From positions 2,237,501 through 2,301,500 of the forward strand of contig NC_007722.1 in the NCBI RefSeq assembly GCF_000013005.1: a DNA stretch of 64,000 nt. Reading direction: 5' to 3'. Below are positions 16,163-24,989 of this stretch, piece after piece. The notes beneath the pieces are model-generated. The model saw nothing but the letters and a program-made list of their open reading frames with translations. It did no database searches and was not told the origin of the DNA. Source of the DNA: Erythrobacter litoralis HTCC2594. GTDB taxonomy: Bacteria; Pseudomonadota; Alphaproteobacteria; Sphingomonadales; Sphingomonadaceae. A program made the translations under genes and the position numbers. Each line of letters starts with the position of its first letter. Position 1 is the stretch's first letter.

Positions 16163-16461
16163 AAGTCCCGATCCCGCACGAACTGCCCAAGGAAGAGGTC
16201 CGCCGGCGTCTGCGAGAGCGCAGCCATGAAATGGCCGACCACATTCCCGGCCCGATGGCGGAAGTCATCACCGACTGGCCGAGCGAAGACCGCATGAACA
16301 TGACCATCAAGGCGATGGGCCACGATCTCGTCGGCTCGGTCGATATCGAGGATCATCGCATGATCGTCGAGGTAACGCTGCCGCCGTTGCTTTCGTTCAT
16401 GGAGCCGGTCATTTCCGGCGCGATGCAGGACCAGGGCCAGAAATTGCTCGCGAAGGATTGA
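16159..16461 (+). CDS. Polyhydroxyalkanoic acid system family protein
   Basis: This 100-residue protein resembles the small PHA-system (granule-associated) family: PIPHELPKEEVRRRL near the start, then a beta-rich middle (MNMTIKAMGHDLVGSVDIEDH) and a hydrophobic ending (VEVTLPPLLSFMEPVI). The family is found near PHA synthesis genes, but no phaC or phaP lies in this window. The ATGA overlap with the XpaC-like gene (16159-16162) ties it to the telA operon. It converges on the TonB-domain gene with 12 bases between stops. Confidence 0.85.
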   Translation: MKVPIPHELPKEEVRRRLRERSHEMADHIPGPMAEVITDWPSEDRMNMTIKAMGHDLVGSVDIEDHRMIVEVTLPPLLSFMEPVISGAMQDQGQKLLAKD

Positions 16462-16473
16462 GCCCCCCAGGCC

Positions 16474-17196
16474 TTAATTGAAGAAGCGCTGGCGATAGAC
16501 GAAAGTCGACGCCACAGGATCGCCATTGGCGTCCCGCGCCGGTTCGAAGCGGATTTGCGAATAGGACAGTTCGCACACCTTTGCGTCGGTCGCGGGGAAA
16601 GGGCTCGCGCGATAGATGCTGCAACTGGTCACGCGGCCATCGGCGCCGACGCCGAGCCGGACATCGACCGACTCGCCGATCCGCGCATTGCGCCCGCCAG
16701 GCGGGATCGGGAATGCACTGGCATCGGTGATCGTGCTGATAAGCTTGGGCTTGGTCACTGCAATGCCGCCACGACCGCTGCCGCCGCGGCCCGCACCGGT
16801 GCCGAGTCCGGAGCCCGCAGCGCCGGTCCCGTCGCCTGACTGCGTTGCGCCCGACCGGTCCTGCGTCCCCGTCGACGCAACGCGCGGGGCCGGGCGATCC
16901 TCGCGCACCCGAACGGGCGGCGTGGGCGCGGATGTTGGCTTGGGTACGGCATCGCGGCCCGGATCGCCCTGGGCACCCTCGTCGGGTTCGGGCGGCGCTT
17001 CGGGCAAATCCTCCGGCGGTGTCGTGACGGTCACGGAGATCGAGGAAAACACGGTGTCTTCGACCTGTGCGGTGAGGTCCGGCGCGAGCGCCCGCAGCAG
17101 ACCGTAGAACAATAGCAGATGCAGCAGCGCGATCAGGATGATCACCGGCACGCTCGGCCTGCGCCGTGTGGTCGAGAATTTGCCGCTCTGTGCCAT
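16474..17196 (-). CDS. TonB C-terminal-domain protein (energy transducer-like)
   Basis: From the ATG at 17196 the protein is 240 residues: a short cytoplasmic tail, one transmembrane helix (VPVIILIALLHLLLFYGLL, about 15-34), a proline/glycine-rich periplasmic spacer, and a C-terminal domain with GESVDVRLGVGADGRV and CELSYSQIRFEPARD typical of TonB folds. TonB proteins carry proton-motive force from ExbBD to outer-membrane receptors. A large TonB-dependent receptor lies just upstream on the same strand but is separated by a terminator. exbB and exbD are not in the window. An in-frame start at 17298 would place 34 odd residues before the membrane helix and is not preferred. Confidence 0.85.
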   Translation of the reverse strand: MAQSGKFSTTRRRPSVPVIILIALLHLLLFYGLLRALAPDLTAQVEDTVFSSISVTVTTPPEDLPEAPPEPDEGAQGDPGRDAVPKPTSAPTPPVRVREDRPAPRVASTGTQDRSGATQSGDGTGAAGSGLGTGAGRGGSGRGGIAVTKPKLISTITDASAFPIPPGGRNARIGESVDVRLGVGADGRVTSCSIYRASPFPATDAKVCELSYSQIRFEPARDANGDPVASTFVYRQRFFN

Positions 17197-17261
17197 CGCT
17201 GCCGCGTCTCTTAGATTTGCACGATAGTGCCGCGCAAGTCGGCGTGTGAAAAGGGCGCAAC

Positions 17262-17295
17262 GAAAAGCGGCGGCCTCCACAAGGGAAGCCGCCGC
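17262..17295 (-). terminator. Terminator of the TonB-dependent receptor gene
   Basis: An 8-bp stem (GCGGCGGC at 17267-17274 with GCCGCCGC at 17288-17295) is followed on the minus strand by a short T run. It lies 29 bases past the receptor stop and overlaps nothing else. Confidence 0.75.
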
Positions 17296-17323
17296 CAAAC
17301 TGTTCAGCGAAGAACGCTAGCGA

Positions 17324-20300
17324 TCAGAACTCGTAGCGAACGCCGACCTGGATCTTCCAGGCCGAGCTGGAAATTGCCACGAATTGGTCGTCGTCCGGAC
17401 GGAAGCCCGAGATGATGTAGCGACCCTGGGCATCCACTCCGCCATCGACGACATCGGTGAACTCGCTCTGGAACTTGAGGCGGTTTGCGCTCGAGTCGAT
17501 GAGGTTCAGGAAGTTGTCGAAGTCGGCGAACAGCTCGATCCGATCGTTCACGAGTCCCGTCAGGCTGCCGATGAAGGGCAGCTCCTGGCTGAAGCGTAGA
17601 TCGAGATCGTAGTGCCAAGGGTTGCTGCAGGTGTTGCGCTCGATGCTCTGGCCCGGGGTGAACTTGCAGTTCGTGGTGCCGACGTAGTCGATCAGCGACT
17701 GCACCGCAGCCGGATCGCTCGAGGGCGACACATTGGGATCGCCCGCGCCCGACGGAATGTACAGCAGTGCGTTGTCGGTGCCCGACGAGCTGTCGTTGAA
17801 CACGCCGCCACCGTCGAAGGTCAGGCTGTACGGACGGCCCGAGCGCGCACGGAAGAACACGCCGAGCGACGTCTGATAGTCACCGAAGAATTCTTCGCGG
17901 AAGAAAACCGAAGCGGTGATATTGTGACGCGTTTCGTAGTTCGAAGTCGAGACGGCCGGGTTTTGGCGGTCGAAGGCTGCCGAAACGTCGTAGGACGAGG
18001 TGGCGGTCGACGAGCCGACGTTGCGGTTGTTGTTCGAATCCGTGAAAGCGTAGCCAAGGCGGAGGCCGATACTGCCGCCTTCGGTAAAGATGCCGCGATT
18101 GAAGTTCTTCGACAGCAGCACCGACGCGATGTGGCTTTCGTAGCTCGGCCCGTTGGTCAGCTGGATCTCGTCGTCCCGGCGGGTGTTGAAGCATGCCGGG
18201 GTGACGCCCGACCACACCGGCGGCGTGCCGCCTGTACCCTGCAGAACCGCATTACAGCCGGCTGCCGTGGGATCGATCGCCGCATAGATCGGGCGACCGT
18301 CGACGGTGAAGCCGTTGAGACCGCGCCGGATGTCCGGAGTCTGCGACAGGTCGACAAAGTTCAGCGTGTCGTTGAACCGCGAGTAGATGTAATCGACATT
18401 CAGGCGCCAGTCGCTGAAGAAGCCACTCTCTGCACCGAAGTCGGTCGCGAAGCCGACATTCGCGCGCACCACGGTCGGCACGTCGAAGTCGGGATCGGTC
18501 GACTGAGTGTCGGAGAGACCCGCTGCCGCCTGGGCCGAACCGAGTGCTGCGACGCAGCCCGGGAAGCCGGTAAACTGACCACCCGAAACGACGCTGGTCG
18601 GTACCACCGCGCAATCGAAGCTTTCGCCGTTGCCGGTCGAGAAGCCGTTGTTCGAGAACGCATTGGAGAAATACACGACCGGATCGCCGCCCGAGAACAT
18701 GCCGACACCGCCGGTAACGCGCGAGTTCGAGAAGAACCCGGTGTTGTCGAATTCATAGGTAGCGGCGAGGCGCGGCAGCAGGACGGTATCGAGCTTGCCG
18801 AAGCTGTTGGCATTGGTGAAGCCGTAGCGCGCTTCGAACTGCGGGTTGTGACGCGGCGCGTCACCCGAGTAGAACTGGGCGCGAAGGCCGGCAGTGATGC
18901 TCAGTTGGTCGGTCGCCTGCCACTCGTCCTGGGCATAGAACGACCAGATCGTCCGCTTGAAGGTTGCAGCGGCTTCGTTGATGTCGCCGGTCGGCGTGGC
19001 TGCGATGGTCGCACCACCCAGCGCGCCATTCGCCAGATCGTCGGCGCTGCCGAAGACACTGGAGAAAAAGCCGGGCGCAATCACGCCATTCTGGAAATCG
19101 GTCAGGTTCCGGAAGAAGATGGTACCGGTCGCGTTGATGGCGAACAGGTTGAACACTTCCAGATCGTTGACTTCGGCACCGATCTTGAACTGGTGGTCGC
19201 CACCATTGATGTTCATCTGCAGCTTGGCCTGGTCGATCTTCGTGTCGAGCTGGTTGGCCGAACGGAAGATGCCCGGGCCGGTGCTGAGGATGCCGTTTTC
19301 GCCGGTCGGGCCGGTCACGCCAACGGCCAGACGGACAGTCGGGTTAGCCGCCTGGGCCTCGCCGAAACCAACCGGGCCCTGGATGTCGCCCACTTCGGAA
19401 CGGCTCAAGCGAACCTCGGTGCTGATCTTGTCGCTCCATTCGGAGTACAGGCGGACCGAGTAATAGTCCGAGATCGTGCCTTCGTCCTCGAACGAGTTGA
19501 GGCCGGTAAGGTTGTCCGGTCCGAAATCGCTTTCCACGTTCGATTCCTCGAGACGCTGGTAGGTCGCTTCGAGGCGGTGATCGTCGGTGATGTAGGCGTC
19601 GATGCGGCCGAAATAGCGGACGCTGGTTTCCGGCAGGGTGCGCGGATAGCCGCCTACGTCCTGGCCGTAGACCGAGCTTGCGATCTGCGCGAACTGGTCG
19701 AACTGTGCCTGCGTCACGAACTCGGCTTCGTTGGCGAAACCGCCGCCGGCCGGGCCGAAATCGTTGGCATCGCCGAGATCGGTCTCTTCGTAACCGAGAT
19801 AGAAGAACAGGCGATCGGGGATGATCGGACCGCCCAGCGTAGCACCCCAGCGCTTCTCGCTGCCCGACGACAGCGGCTGCTCGACGCCATCACCATCGAT
19901 GATGGTATCGGCGAGCAGATCGTCGTTGAAGAAGGTATAGAAGGCCGATCCGGAGAACTTGTTGGTACCCGACTTGGTGACGACGTTCACGAGACAACCG
20001 GTGAAGTCGGAATATTCGACATCGAACGGCGCGAATTCGACCGAGGTCTCGCGGACCACATCGAACGGCAGCGGCAGCGAATTACGCGCTGCGAACGGCG
20101 TGCCGTTGAGACCGAATACATCCGCCTGGACGATACCGTCGACGGTGAAGGTGTTCGAACGGTCGTTACCGCCGAGACACGAGATGCGGTCGACCTCATT
20201 GTCGCGCTCAAGGCTGACACGCGGGTCGAGGCGAATAATGTCGCGCACGTCGCGCGAAATGCTCGGGAAACTTTCCAGCGTGGTTTCGCCGAAGGCCGTG

Positions 20301-20722
20301 CCCGGACCGACAGCGAGCTGCTGCACGTTCACGCGCTCGGCGGTCACGACGATGAGGTTGTCGCCGCCTGCGGACGCATCGTTCAGCGTAAAGGTGTAAT
20401 CGGTGTTGCCCGAGATGTTGATGAACTGGTCTTCGATAGTCTGGCCTTCGTAACCGGCAGCCGTTGCGGTGACGGTGTAGGGGCCGCCGGGAACCAGCGA
20501 AGTGGCGCGGAACGAACCGTCGGCGCCCGTAGTCAGCGTGCGCGACTGGCCGGTGCGCGTGTCGGTGACGACAACTGTCGCGCCAGCCAGCGGCGTGCCG
20601 GTGTCGTCGGTAACGGTGCCTTCGACACCCGAGGTAATTTGCTGTGCGGCGACCGGCGCCGGCAGGACGACTGCAGTCGTCAGGCCCGCAGCGCTGGCTG
20701 CAAGAAGATACTTGAGCTTCAT
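17324..20722 (-). CDS. Oar-like TonB-dependent outer-membrane receptor
   Basis: This 1132-residue outer-membrane protein has a signal peptide (cleavage near 26, VAAQ), a carboxypeptidase-regulatory-like beta-sandwich domain at about 34-112 (SGVEGTVTDDTGTPLAGATV), a plug domain from about 140 (TVDGIVQADVFGLNG, CLVNVVTKSGTNKFSG) and a large barrel ending in the aromatic terminus VGVRYEF. The Oar-type architecture is associated with uptake or surface display of large substrates. Cysteines in the plug (ISCLGGND and FTGCLVN) may pair. Substrate is unknown. It has its own terminator, and a symmetrical site lies in the 238-base upstream region. Confidence 0.95.
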   Translation of the reverse strand: MKLKYLLAASAAGLTTAVVLPAPVAAQQITSGVEGTVTDDTGTPLAGATVVVTDTRTGQSRTLTTGADGSFRATSLVPGGPYTVTATAAGYEGQTIEDQFINISGNTDYTFTLNDASAGGDNLIVVTAERVNVQQLAVGPGTAFGETTLESFPSISRDVRDIIRLDPRVSLERDNEVDRISCLGGNDRSNTFTVDGIVQADVFGLNGTPFAARNSLPLPFDVVRETSVEFAPFDVEYSDFTGCLVNVVTKSGTNKFSGSAFYTFFNDDLLADTIIDGDGVEQPLSSGSEKRWGATLGGPIIPDRLFFYLGYEETDLGDANDFGPAGGGFANEAEFVTQAQFDQFAQIASSVYGQDVGGYPRTLPETSVRYFGRIDAYITDDHRLEATYQRLEESNVESDFGPDNLTGLNSFEDEGTISDYYSVRLYSEWSDKISTEVRLSRSEVGDIQGPVGFGEAQAANPTVRLAVGVTGPTGENGILSTGPGIFRSANQLDTKIDQAKLQMNINGGDHQFKIGAEVNDLEVFNLFAINATGTIFFRNLTDFQNGVIAPGFFSSVFGSADDLANGALGGATIAATPTGDINEAAATFKRTIWSFYAQDEWQATDQLSITAGLRAQFYSGDAPRHNPQFEARYGFTNANSFGKLDTVLLPRLAATYEFDNTGFFSNSRVTGGVGMFSGGDPVVYFSNAFSNNGFSTGNGESFDCAVVPTSVVSGGQFTGFPGCVAALGSAQAAAGLSDTQSTDPDFDVPTVVRANVGFATDFGAESGFFSDWRLNVDYIYSRFNDTLNFVDLSQTPDIRRGLNGFTVDGRPIYAAIDPTAAGCNAVLQGTGGTPPVWSGVTPACFNTRRDDEIQLTNGPSYESHIASVLLSKNFNRGIFTEGGSIGLRLGYAFTDSNNNRNVGSSTATSSYDVSAAFDRQNPAVSTSNYETRHNITASVFFREEFFGDYQTSLGVFFRARSGRPYSLTFDGGGVFNDSSSGTDNALLYIPSGAGDPNVSPSSDPAAVQSLIDYVGTTNCKFTPGQSIERNTCSNPWHYDLDLRFSQELPFIGSLTGLVNDRIELFADFDNFLNLIDSSANRLKFQSEFTDVVDGGVDAQGRYIISGFRPDDDQFVAISSSAWKIQVGVRYEF

Positions 20723-20900
20723 GGATAACCCCTTCGGAGATGCTCGTTTGAACGAATTTTCCCAGACCCGGCGATTCTTCGCACCGGTATGAGCATCGCC
20801 AAAGGGTGATCGCGTTACAGAAATATGACAGTCCTGCAGGGCTGTGGCAGCGTCACACCAGTGTCATGAAAAGTGTAAAGTTTTTCAGAGGGTTATGTGG

Positions 20901-20917
20901 TGTTGCTGCATTGCAAC
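20901..20917. promoter_or_regulatory. Inverted repeat upstream of the TonB receptor
   Basis: TGTTGC and GCAACA form 6-bp arms around TGCATT. It lies about 180 bases upstream of the receptor ATG and 44 bases past the end of the 2-oxoglutarate oxygenase gene. It is a possible operator. The rest of 20723-20960 holds no recognisable gene. Confidence 0.3.
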
Positions 20918-20960
20918 AAGCGCTCTTATTCTTATGCACAGGCCGATCAAGGGCGCAGGA

Positions 20961-21890
20961 TCAGGCCAGATTGATCTCGCGCAGGCGCTGCAGGAGAAAG
21001 TCGTGCGATGAGATCGCCGGCTGGGGCGTATTCCCGGTCACGGATTCCGAACAGGATTCCAGCGGCTCGATGATGAAATCGGGCCGGAAATGCAGGAAGA
21101 ACGGCATCGAATAGCGCGCGCGATAGGCCGCTTCGCCGTGCGGGTTGACGACCCTGTGCGTCGTCGAGCGCAGCTTGCCGTTGGTAAGCCGGTCGAGCAT
21201 ATCGCCGATATTTACCGCCAGCGCGCCCGGGGGCGGGTTTACCGCCAACCACTCGCCCTGCTTCGTCAGCAGTTCGAGCCCGGCCTCCTCGGCCCCCAGC
21301 AACAGCGTGATGGTATTGATGTCGCCATGGGCGGCGGCGCGGATCGCGCCCTCGGCTTCTTCGCCTTCAAGCGGCGGATAGCGCAGCAGGCGCATGACCG
21401 AATTGCCGTCCTCGACCGTCTTTTCGAAGAAGGTGCGCTCCAGCCCGAGATGGATGGCAATCGCCTCCAGCACGCGCAGGCCGGCTTGTTCGAACGCCGC
21501 GTAGAGCGCTTCGAAGGTCTCTTCGAAGCCGTCGACTTCGGTAGGCCAGACATTGGGTGCCATATATTCGGCCAGTTCGTGATCGGCGGGCAGCGAGCGG
21601 CCGACGTGCCAGAACTCCTTCAGGTCATGGACCTTCGCATCCTTGGCCTTTTCGGTTCCGAACGGCGTATAGCCGCGTGCCCCGCCGGCGCCTTCGATCT
21701 TGTACTTGAGCTTGGTCTCGGTTGGCAGCGCAAAGAAGGCCTTCGACATCTCTTCCGCCCGGTCGATCAGATCCTGCGGGATGCCGTGATCCTTGACGAT
21801 GGCAAAGCCGAATTCGGAGAAAGACGCGCCAAGCTCGCCGGCGATGCTTTCGAGCGGCTGGTCGAGTGAAACGGAAGCAATGTCGGTCAT
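20961..21890 (-). CDS. Isopenicillin N synthase-like 2-oxoglutarate/Fe(II) oxygenase
   Basis: From the ATG at 21890 the protein has 309 residues. It has the DIOX_N domain (GFAIVKDHGIP near 28-38) and the catalytic jelly roll: H188 and D190 in AAHGDINT, H245 in TTHRVVNP, and R259-x-S261 for 2-oxoglutarate. All key residues are present, so it should be active. The family includes pyrimidine hydroxylases, hormone-modifying enzymes and antibiotic synthases, and the substrate is not set by sequence. It follows the concentrative nucleoside transporter by ten bases on the same strand, which suggests a nucleoside or base as substrate. That is inference. Confidence 0.88.
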   Translation of the reverse strand: MTDIASVSLDQPLESIAGELGASFSEFGFAIVKDHGIPQDLIDRAEEMSKAFFALPTETKLKYKIEGAGGARGYTPFGTEKAKDAKVHDLKEFWHVGRSLPADHELAEYMAPNVWPTEVDGFEETFEALYAAFEQAGLRVLEAIAIHLGLERTFFEKTVEDGNSVMRLLRYPPLEGEEAEGAIRAAAHGDINTITLLLGAEEAGLELLTKQGEWLAVNPPPGALAVNIGDMLDRLTNGKLRSTTHRVVNPHGEAAYRARYSMPFFLHFRPDFIIEPLESCSESVTGNTPQPAISSHDFLLQRLREINLA

Positions 21891-21900
21891 GGCACTTATC

Positions 21901-23250
21901 TTAGTAAGGGAGGAACAGGCCCGCCAAGGCGGCACTCATCAGGTTGGCCAGCGAGCCGGCGGCGAGCGCTCTGAGACCGAGCTTGGCGATAACCGGCCTC
22001 TGGTTCGGCGCAAGACCGCCGGTGACCGCCATCTGGATCGCAATGGAGCTGAAGTTGGCAAAGCCGCAGAGGGCGAAGGTGACGATAGCGCGGCTACGGT
22101 CAGTCAACTCGCCCGCCGTCATGGCGCCGAGGTCGATAAAGGCGACGAATTCGTTGAGCACGATCTTGGTGCCGAACAGGCCGCCGGCAACCTGCGCCTG
22201 GCTCCAGTCGGTGATGCCGATCAGGAACATGACCGGCGCGAAGACATAGCCGATGAGCTGCTGGAAGCTGACGTCGGGATAGCCGACCCAACTGCCGATC
22301 CCGCCAAGGATGCCGTTGGCCAGCGCTACCAGCGCCACGAAGACCATCACCATCGCACCGACCGCGACCGCCAGCTTCACGCCCGTCTGCGTGCCTTGCG
22401 CAGCGGCTTCGATGACGTTGGCGGGTTTGTGCCCTTCCTCGAACGTTTCCGCGACTTCCACTTCATGCGGCTTGCCGCTCTCGGTCAGGGCCGCGGGCCC
22501 TTCGGCGCTGATGCGCGCGGCGGGCAGCACGATTTCGCCTTCTGGATCGACGCCGGAGAGTTCGGCCGCGTCGCGTGCCAGCACGCTGTCATCGTCCGGC
22601 ATGATGATCTTCGCCATAAGGATCCCGCCAGGTGCCGACATAAAGGCGGCTGCGAGCAGGAAAGGCACCGCCTCGGCCCCGATAAAACTGGCATAGGCGG
22701 CGAGGATCGTGCCGGCGACGCCGGCCATGCCGACGCTCATCAGGGTGAACAGGCGGCTCGGCGTCAGCGCTGCGAGATAGGGCCGCACTACCAGCGGGCT
22801 TTCGGACTGGCCGACGAAGATATTGGCCGCGCTGCCGAGTGCCTCGACCTTGCTGATGCCGGTAATCCAGCCGATCGCCCCGCCGACCCAGCGCACCAGT
22901 CGCTGCATGATGCCCCAGTGATAGAGGATCGACACGATTGCGGCGAAGAACACGATCACCGGCAGGGCTGCGATGACGAAAGTGTTGGTGAAGGGGTTGT
23001 CCCCCATCGGACCGAAAATTGCCTCGATCCCGATCTTGGAATAATCGAGCAGCGCGATGACGCCGTCGGAGAGGAACTGGATCGCGGTGACGCCCCACGG
23101 CGTGCGCAGGACCAGCAACGCCATGATCGCCTGCAGCGCGAATGCCGCGCCAACGACGCGCAGCTTGATCCGCTTCTTTCCGGTCGACAGCAGGAAGGCG
23201 ATGGCAAGGATCGCGGCGATCCCGGCCAGGCTCATGACGAAGGGCGGCAT
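21901..23250 (-). CDS. Concentrative nucleoside transporter (NupC/CNT family)
   Basis: This inner-membrane symporter takes up nucleosides with sodium or protons. The start at 23250 gives 449 residues. A frame extending to 23313 adds hydrophilic residues that do not fit. Family signatures are present: FVGQSESPLVVRPYL (nucleoside contact), FMSAPGGILMAK, and GGLFGTKIVLNEFVAF near the C-terminus. An acidic cytoplasmic loop of about 60 residues (near 215-275) separates the helices, as in many CNT proteins. It is followed after ten bases by the 2-oxoglutarate oxygenase. Confidence 0.93.
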   Translation of the reverse strand: MPPFVMSLAGIAAILAIAFLLSTGKKRIKLRVVGAAFALQAIMALLVLRTPWGVTAIQFLSDGVIALLDYSKIGIEAIFGPMGDNPFTNTFVIAALPVIVFFAAIVSILYHWGIMQRLVRWVGGAIGWITGISKVEALGSAANIFVGQSESPLVVRPYLAALTPSRLFTLMSVGMAGVAGTILAAYASFIGAEAVPFLLAAAFMSAPGGILMAKIIMPDDDSVLARDAAELSGVDPEGEIVLPAARISAEGPAALTESGKPHEVEVAETFEEGHKPANVIEAAAQGTQTGVKLAVAVGAMVMVFVALVALANGILGGIGSWVGYPDVSFQQLIGYVFAPVMFLIGITDWSQAQVAGGLFGTKIVLNEFVAFIDLGAMTAGELTDRSRAIVTFALCGFANFSSIAIQMAVTGGLAPNQRPVIAKLGLRALAAGSLANLMSAALAGLFLPY

Positions 23251-23418
23251 GCAGTTTCTTTCGTAACCAAACGACTCGCTGCCCCCCTTTGCCGCTCCGG
23301 AGCGCGCAGTCAAACGAGTCCGGTCCGGTCGAGGCGGCTATCGCCCTAGGGATTGCCGCCGGTGGGAACATCGCCCTTGCCGCTTTCCCTCGCGCACAAC
23401 CTTGCTTATGCGTCCGCC

Positions 23419-24111
23419 ATGACAGACGCGACCGCATCCGGCAGTGCCGCCATCCGCATGCCATTGGGCCTTTTCGTATTCACACTGCTCTATGGCGGAA
23501 TGACAGTGCTCGCCGGGGTGCTGGCCTACAAGCAATCGCGGCTTTGGCCGACCGACCTCGCGGTCGAATCCGGCATCTTCGCTTTCCTCCTGCTGGTTGT
23601 CATTTCCAGCACGATCGCACAGCTCTACGGCAAGGAACTCGCCAACAGGATCGTTTGGTGGGGCTTCCTGCCCCTCGCCTTCTCTATCGGGTTGATGACG
23701 CTCGTCCTTGCCCTGCCAGCCTCGCCGGAGATGATCGAAGGGCGGCCGGGGGCGCTGGAAGCATTCGAGATGGTCCACGGCCAGTTCTGGCGCGTGGTGG
23801 CATCGGGGCCGGTGGCCTATCTCGTGTCGCTATTGCTCAACGTGTGGATCTTCGATCGCCTGCGCGGCAACGGCAAGGGTGGCACGGCGGGATTGATGAT
23901 CCGCGGGGCCATCGCATCGGCGCTGAGCCAGGCGATAGACTCGGTCATCTTCGTGACGCTCGCTTTCTACGGGGAGTTCGACATCACCAACCTGCTGATC
24001 GGGCAGGTGCTGGCCAAGGTGGCGCTCAGCTTCCTGCTCGTGCCGTTCCTCATCACCGGGGGTGTCGCCGCCGCGCGCTGGCTCGATGCGAGGGCAACTC
24101 ACCCGCGTTAA
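23419..24111 (+). CDS. Queuosine-precursor transporter family (VUT, YhhQ-like)
   Basis: This 230-residue membrane protein of the VUT/DUF165 family has six predicted helices and family-like segments (YGGMTVLAGVLAYK, WPTDLAVESGIFAF, NVWIFDRLRG, RGAIASALSQAIDSVIF). Members import preQ0/preQ1 for queuosine. The ATG at 23419 is preferred over an upstream in-frame extension without support. I looked for a preQ1 riboswitch in the 168 bases upstream and did not see one. It diverges from the nucleoside transporter. Confidence 0.85.
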   Translation: MTDATASGSAAIRMPLGLFVFTLLYGGMTVLAGVLAYKQSRLWPTDLAVESGIFAFLLLVVISSTIAQLYGKELANRIVWWGFLPLAFSIGLMTLVLALPASPEMIEGRPGALEAFEMVHGQFWRVVASGPVAYLVSLLLNVWIFDRLRGNGKGGTAGLMIRGAIASALSQAIDSVIFVTLAFYGEFDITNLLIGQVLAKVALSFLLVPFLITGGVAAARWLDARATHPR

Positions 24112-24180
24112 GCGCACCTCCTAACCCGGTCTTAACTCTGCCGGTCCGAGCCTGCCTCCTCAATTGAAGGAGATGCAAGC

Positions 24181-24843
24181 GTGGCGATTCCCGGCGTGAT
24201 CGACGACAATGCCAGCGAGGAAGCCGGGCGCAACGAGCCGCGCCGCTTCGTTCGCCTGCTGACCGAAGGCATCCGCACCGGGGGCGAAACCGCCAGCCTG
24301 CGCCTGCACAATATTTCCGTCGGCGGACTGATGATCGAAAGCCCGGTCGACTTCGAGGTCGGAGAGGAACTCGCCATCGACCTTCCGGATGTCGGGCCGA
24401 CCGACGCAAAGATCGTGTGGCGCAGCGAAACGCTCTACGGCGCGCGCTTCGTCGAGCCGCTGCCGCAGAAGGCGCTGAGTGCCGCCAAGTTGAAGAGCGC
24501 CATCGCGCAGCCCGATGCGGCCATCCTTCCGCCCGGAATCGACCGGGCATCTTTGGGCAAGCGGCTCGCCACCATGCGCCAGGAGCGCGGCCTGACCCTT
24601 GCGCAGGTGGCGGAAGAGCTAGGCGTCAGCAAGCCGACGGTGTGGGCGTGGGAGCACGACCGCTCCCAGCCGGTCGCCAGCCGCATCTCGGCGATCGCGG
24701 AAGTTCTTGGGGTCAGCGAGATCGAACTGGCGACGGGTCGCGACACCAGCCAGGCCGAGCACGCCATTGCAGAGACACGCGAAATGATCGCCAAAGCCTA
24801 TGGTTGCACGCCGCAACAGGTCCGAATTTCGATAGATTTGTGA
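24181..24843 (+). CDS. PilZ domain fused to an XRE-type helix-turn-helix
   Basis: This 220-residue fusion begins with GTG, with AAGGAG nine bases upstream. Residues about 15-105 form a PilZ domain with both c-di-GMP-binding motifs: RRFVR (RxxxR, residues 21-25) and NISVGG (NxSxxG, near 44-49). Residues about 125-180 are an XRE/Cro-like HTH (LGKRLATMRQERGLTLAQVAEELGVSKPTVWAWE in pieces), followed by a short helical tail. This suggests a DNA-binding protein whose activity depends on c-di-GMP. The next gene encodes a degenerate GGDEF protein 146 bases downstream on the same strand. Both domain calls are firm, and ligand binding is inference. Confidence 0.85.
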   Translation: MAIPGVIDDNASEEAGRNEPRRFVRLLTEGIRTGGETASLRLHNISVGGLMIESPVDFEVGEELAIDLPDVGPTDAKIVWRSETLYGARFVEPLPQKALSAAKLKSAIAQPDAAILPPGIDRASLGKRLATMRQERGLTLAQVAEELGVSKPTVWAWEHDRSQPVASRISAIAEVLGVSEIELATGRDTSQAEHAIAETREMIAKAYGCTPQQVRISIDL

Positions 24844-24989
24844 GCCAAGGGTTCTCAAATTTCTCTTTTATAGTTAATACCAGTCAAGTCGATTCTAAAT
24901 TTAGGGGATTTAGTTAAGTCGACTAACAGGTAAGATAATAAATATATCCGAATTCTATATTTGGATATCGTAAATATGGGGCAAAATGG
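24844..24989 (+). promoter_or_regulatory. AT-rich intergenic region with two inverted repeats
   Basis: This is the most AT-rich stretch noticed in the window. It contains TTAGT/ACTAA arms at 24910-24926 and ATATCC/GGATAT arms at 24944-24968. It is the likely promoter and operator region of the GGDEF-like gene, but the regulator is unknown. Confidence 0.4.

Noticed and set aside
17612..20728. Open frame of 1038 codons on the plus strand
   Set aside because: It is antisense to the TonB-dependent receptor, which has clear domains and a signal peptide. The translation lacks any recognisable motif and is low-complexity in character, as expected of a high-GC shadow.
23251..23418. preQ1 riboswitch before the VUT-family transporter
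   Set aside because: Neither the short pseudoknot sequence nor an A-rich tail was recognisable.
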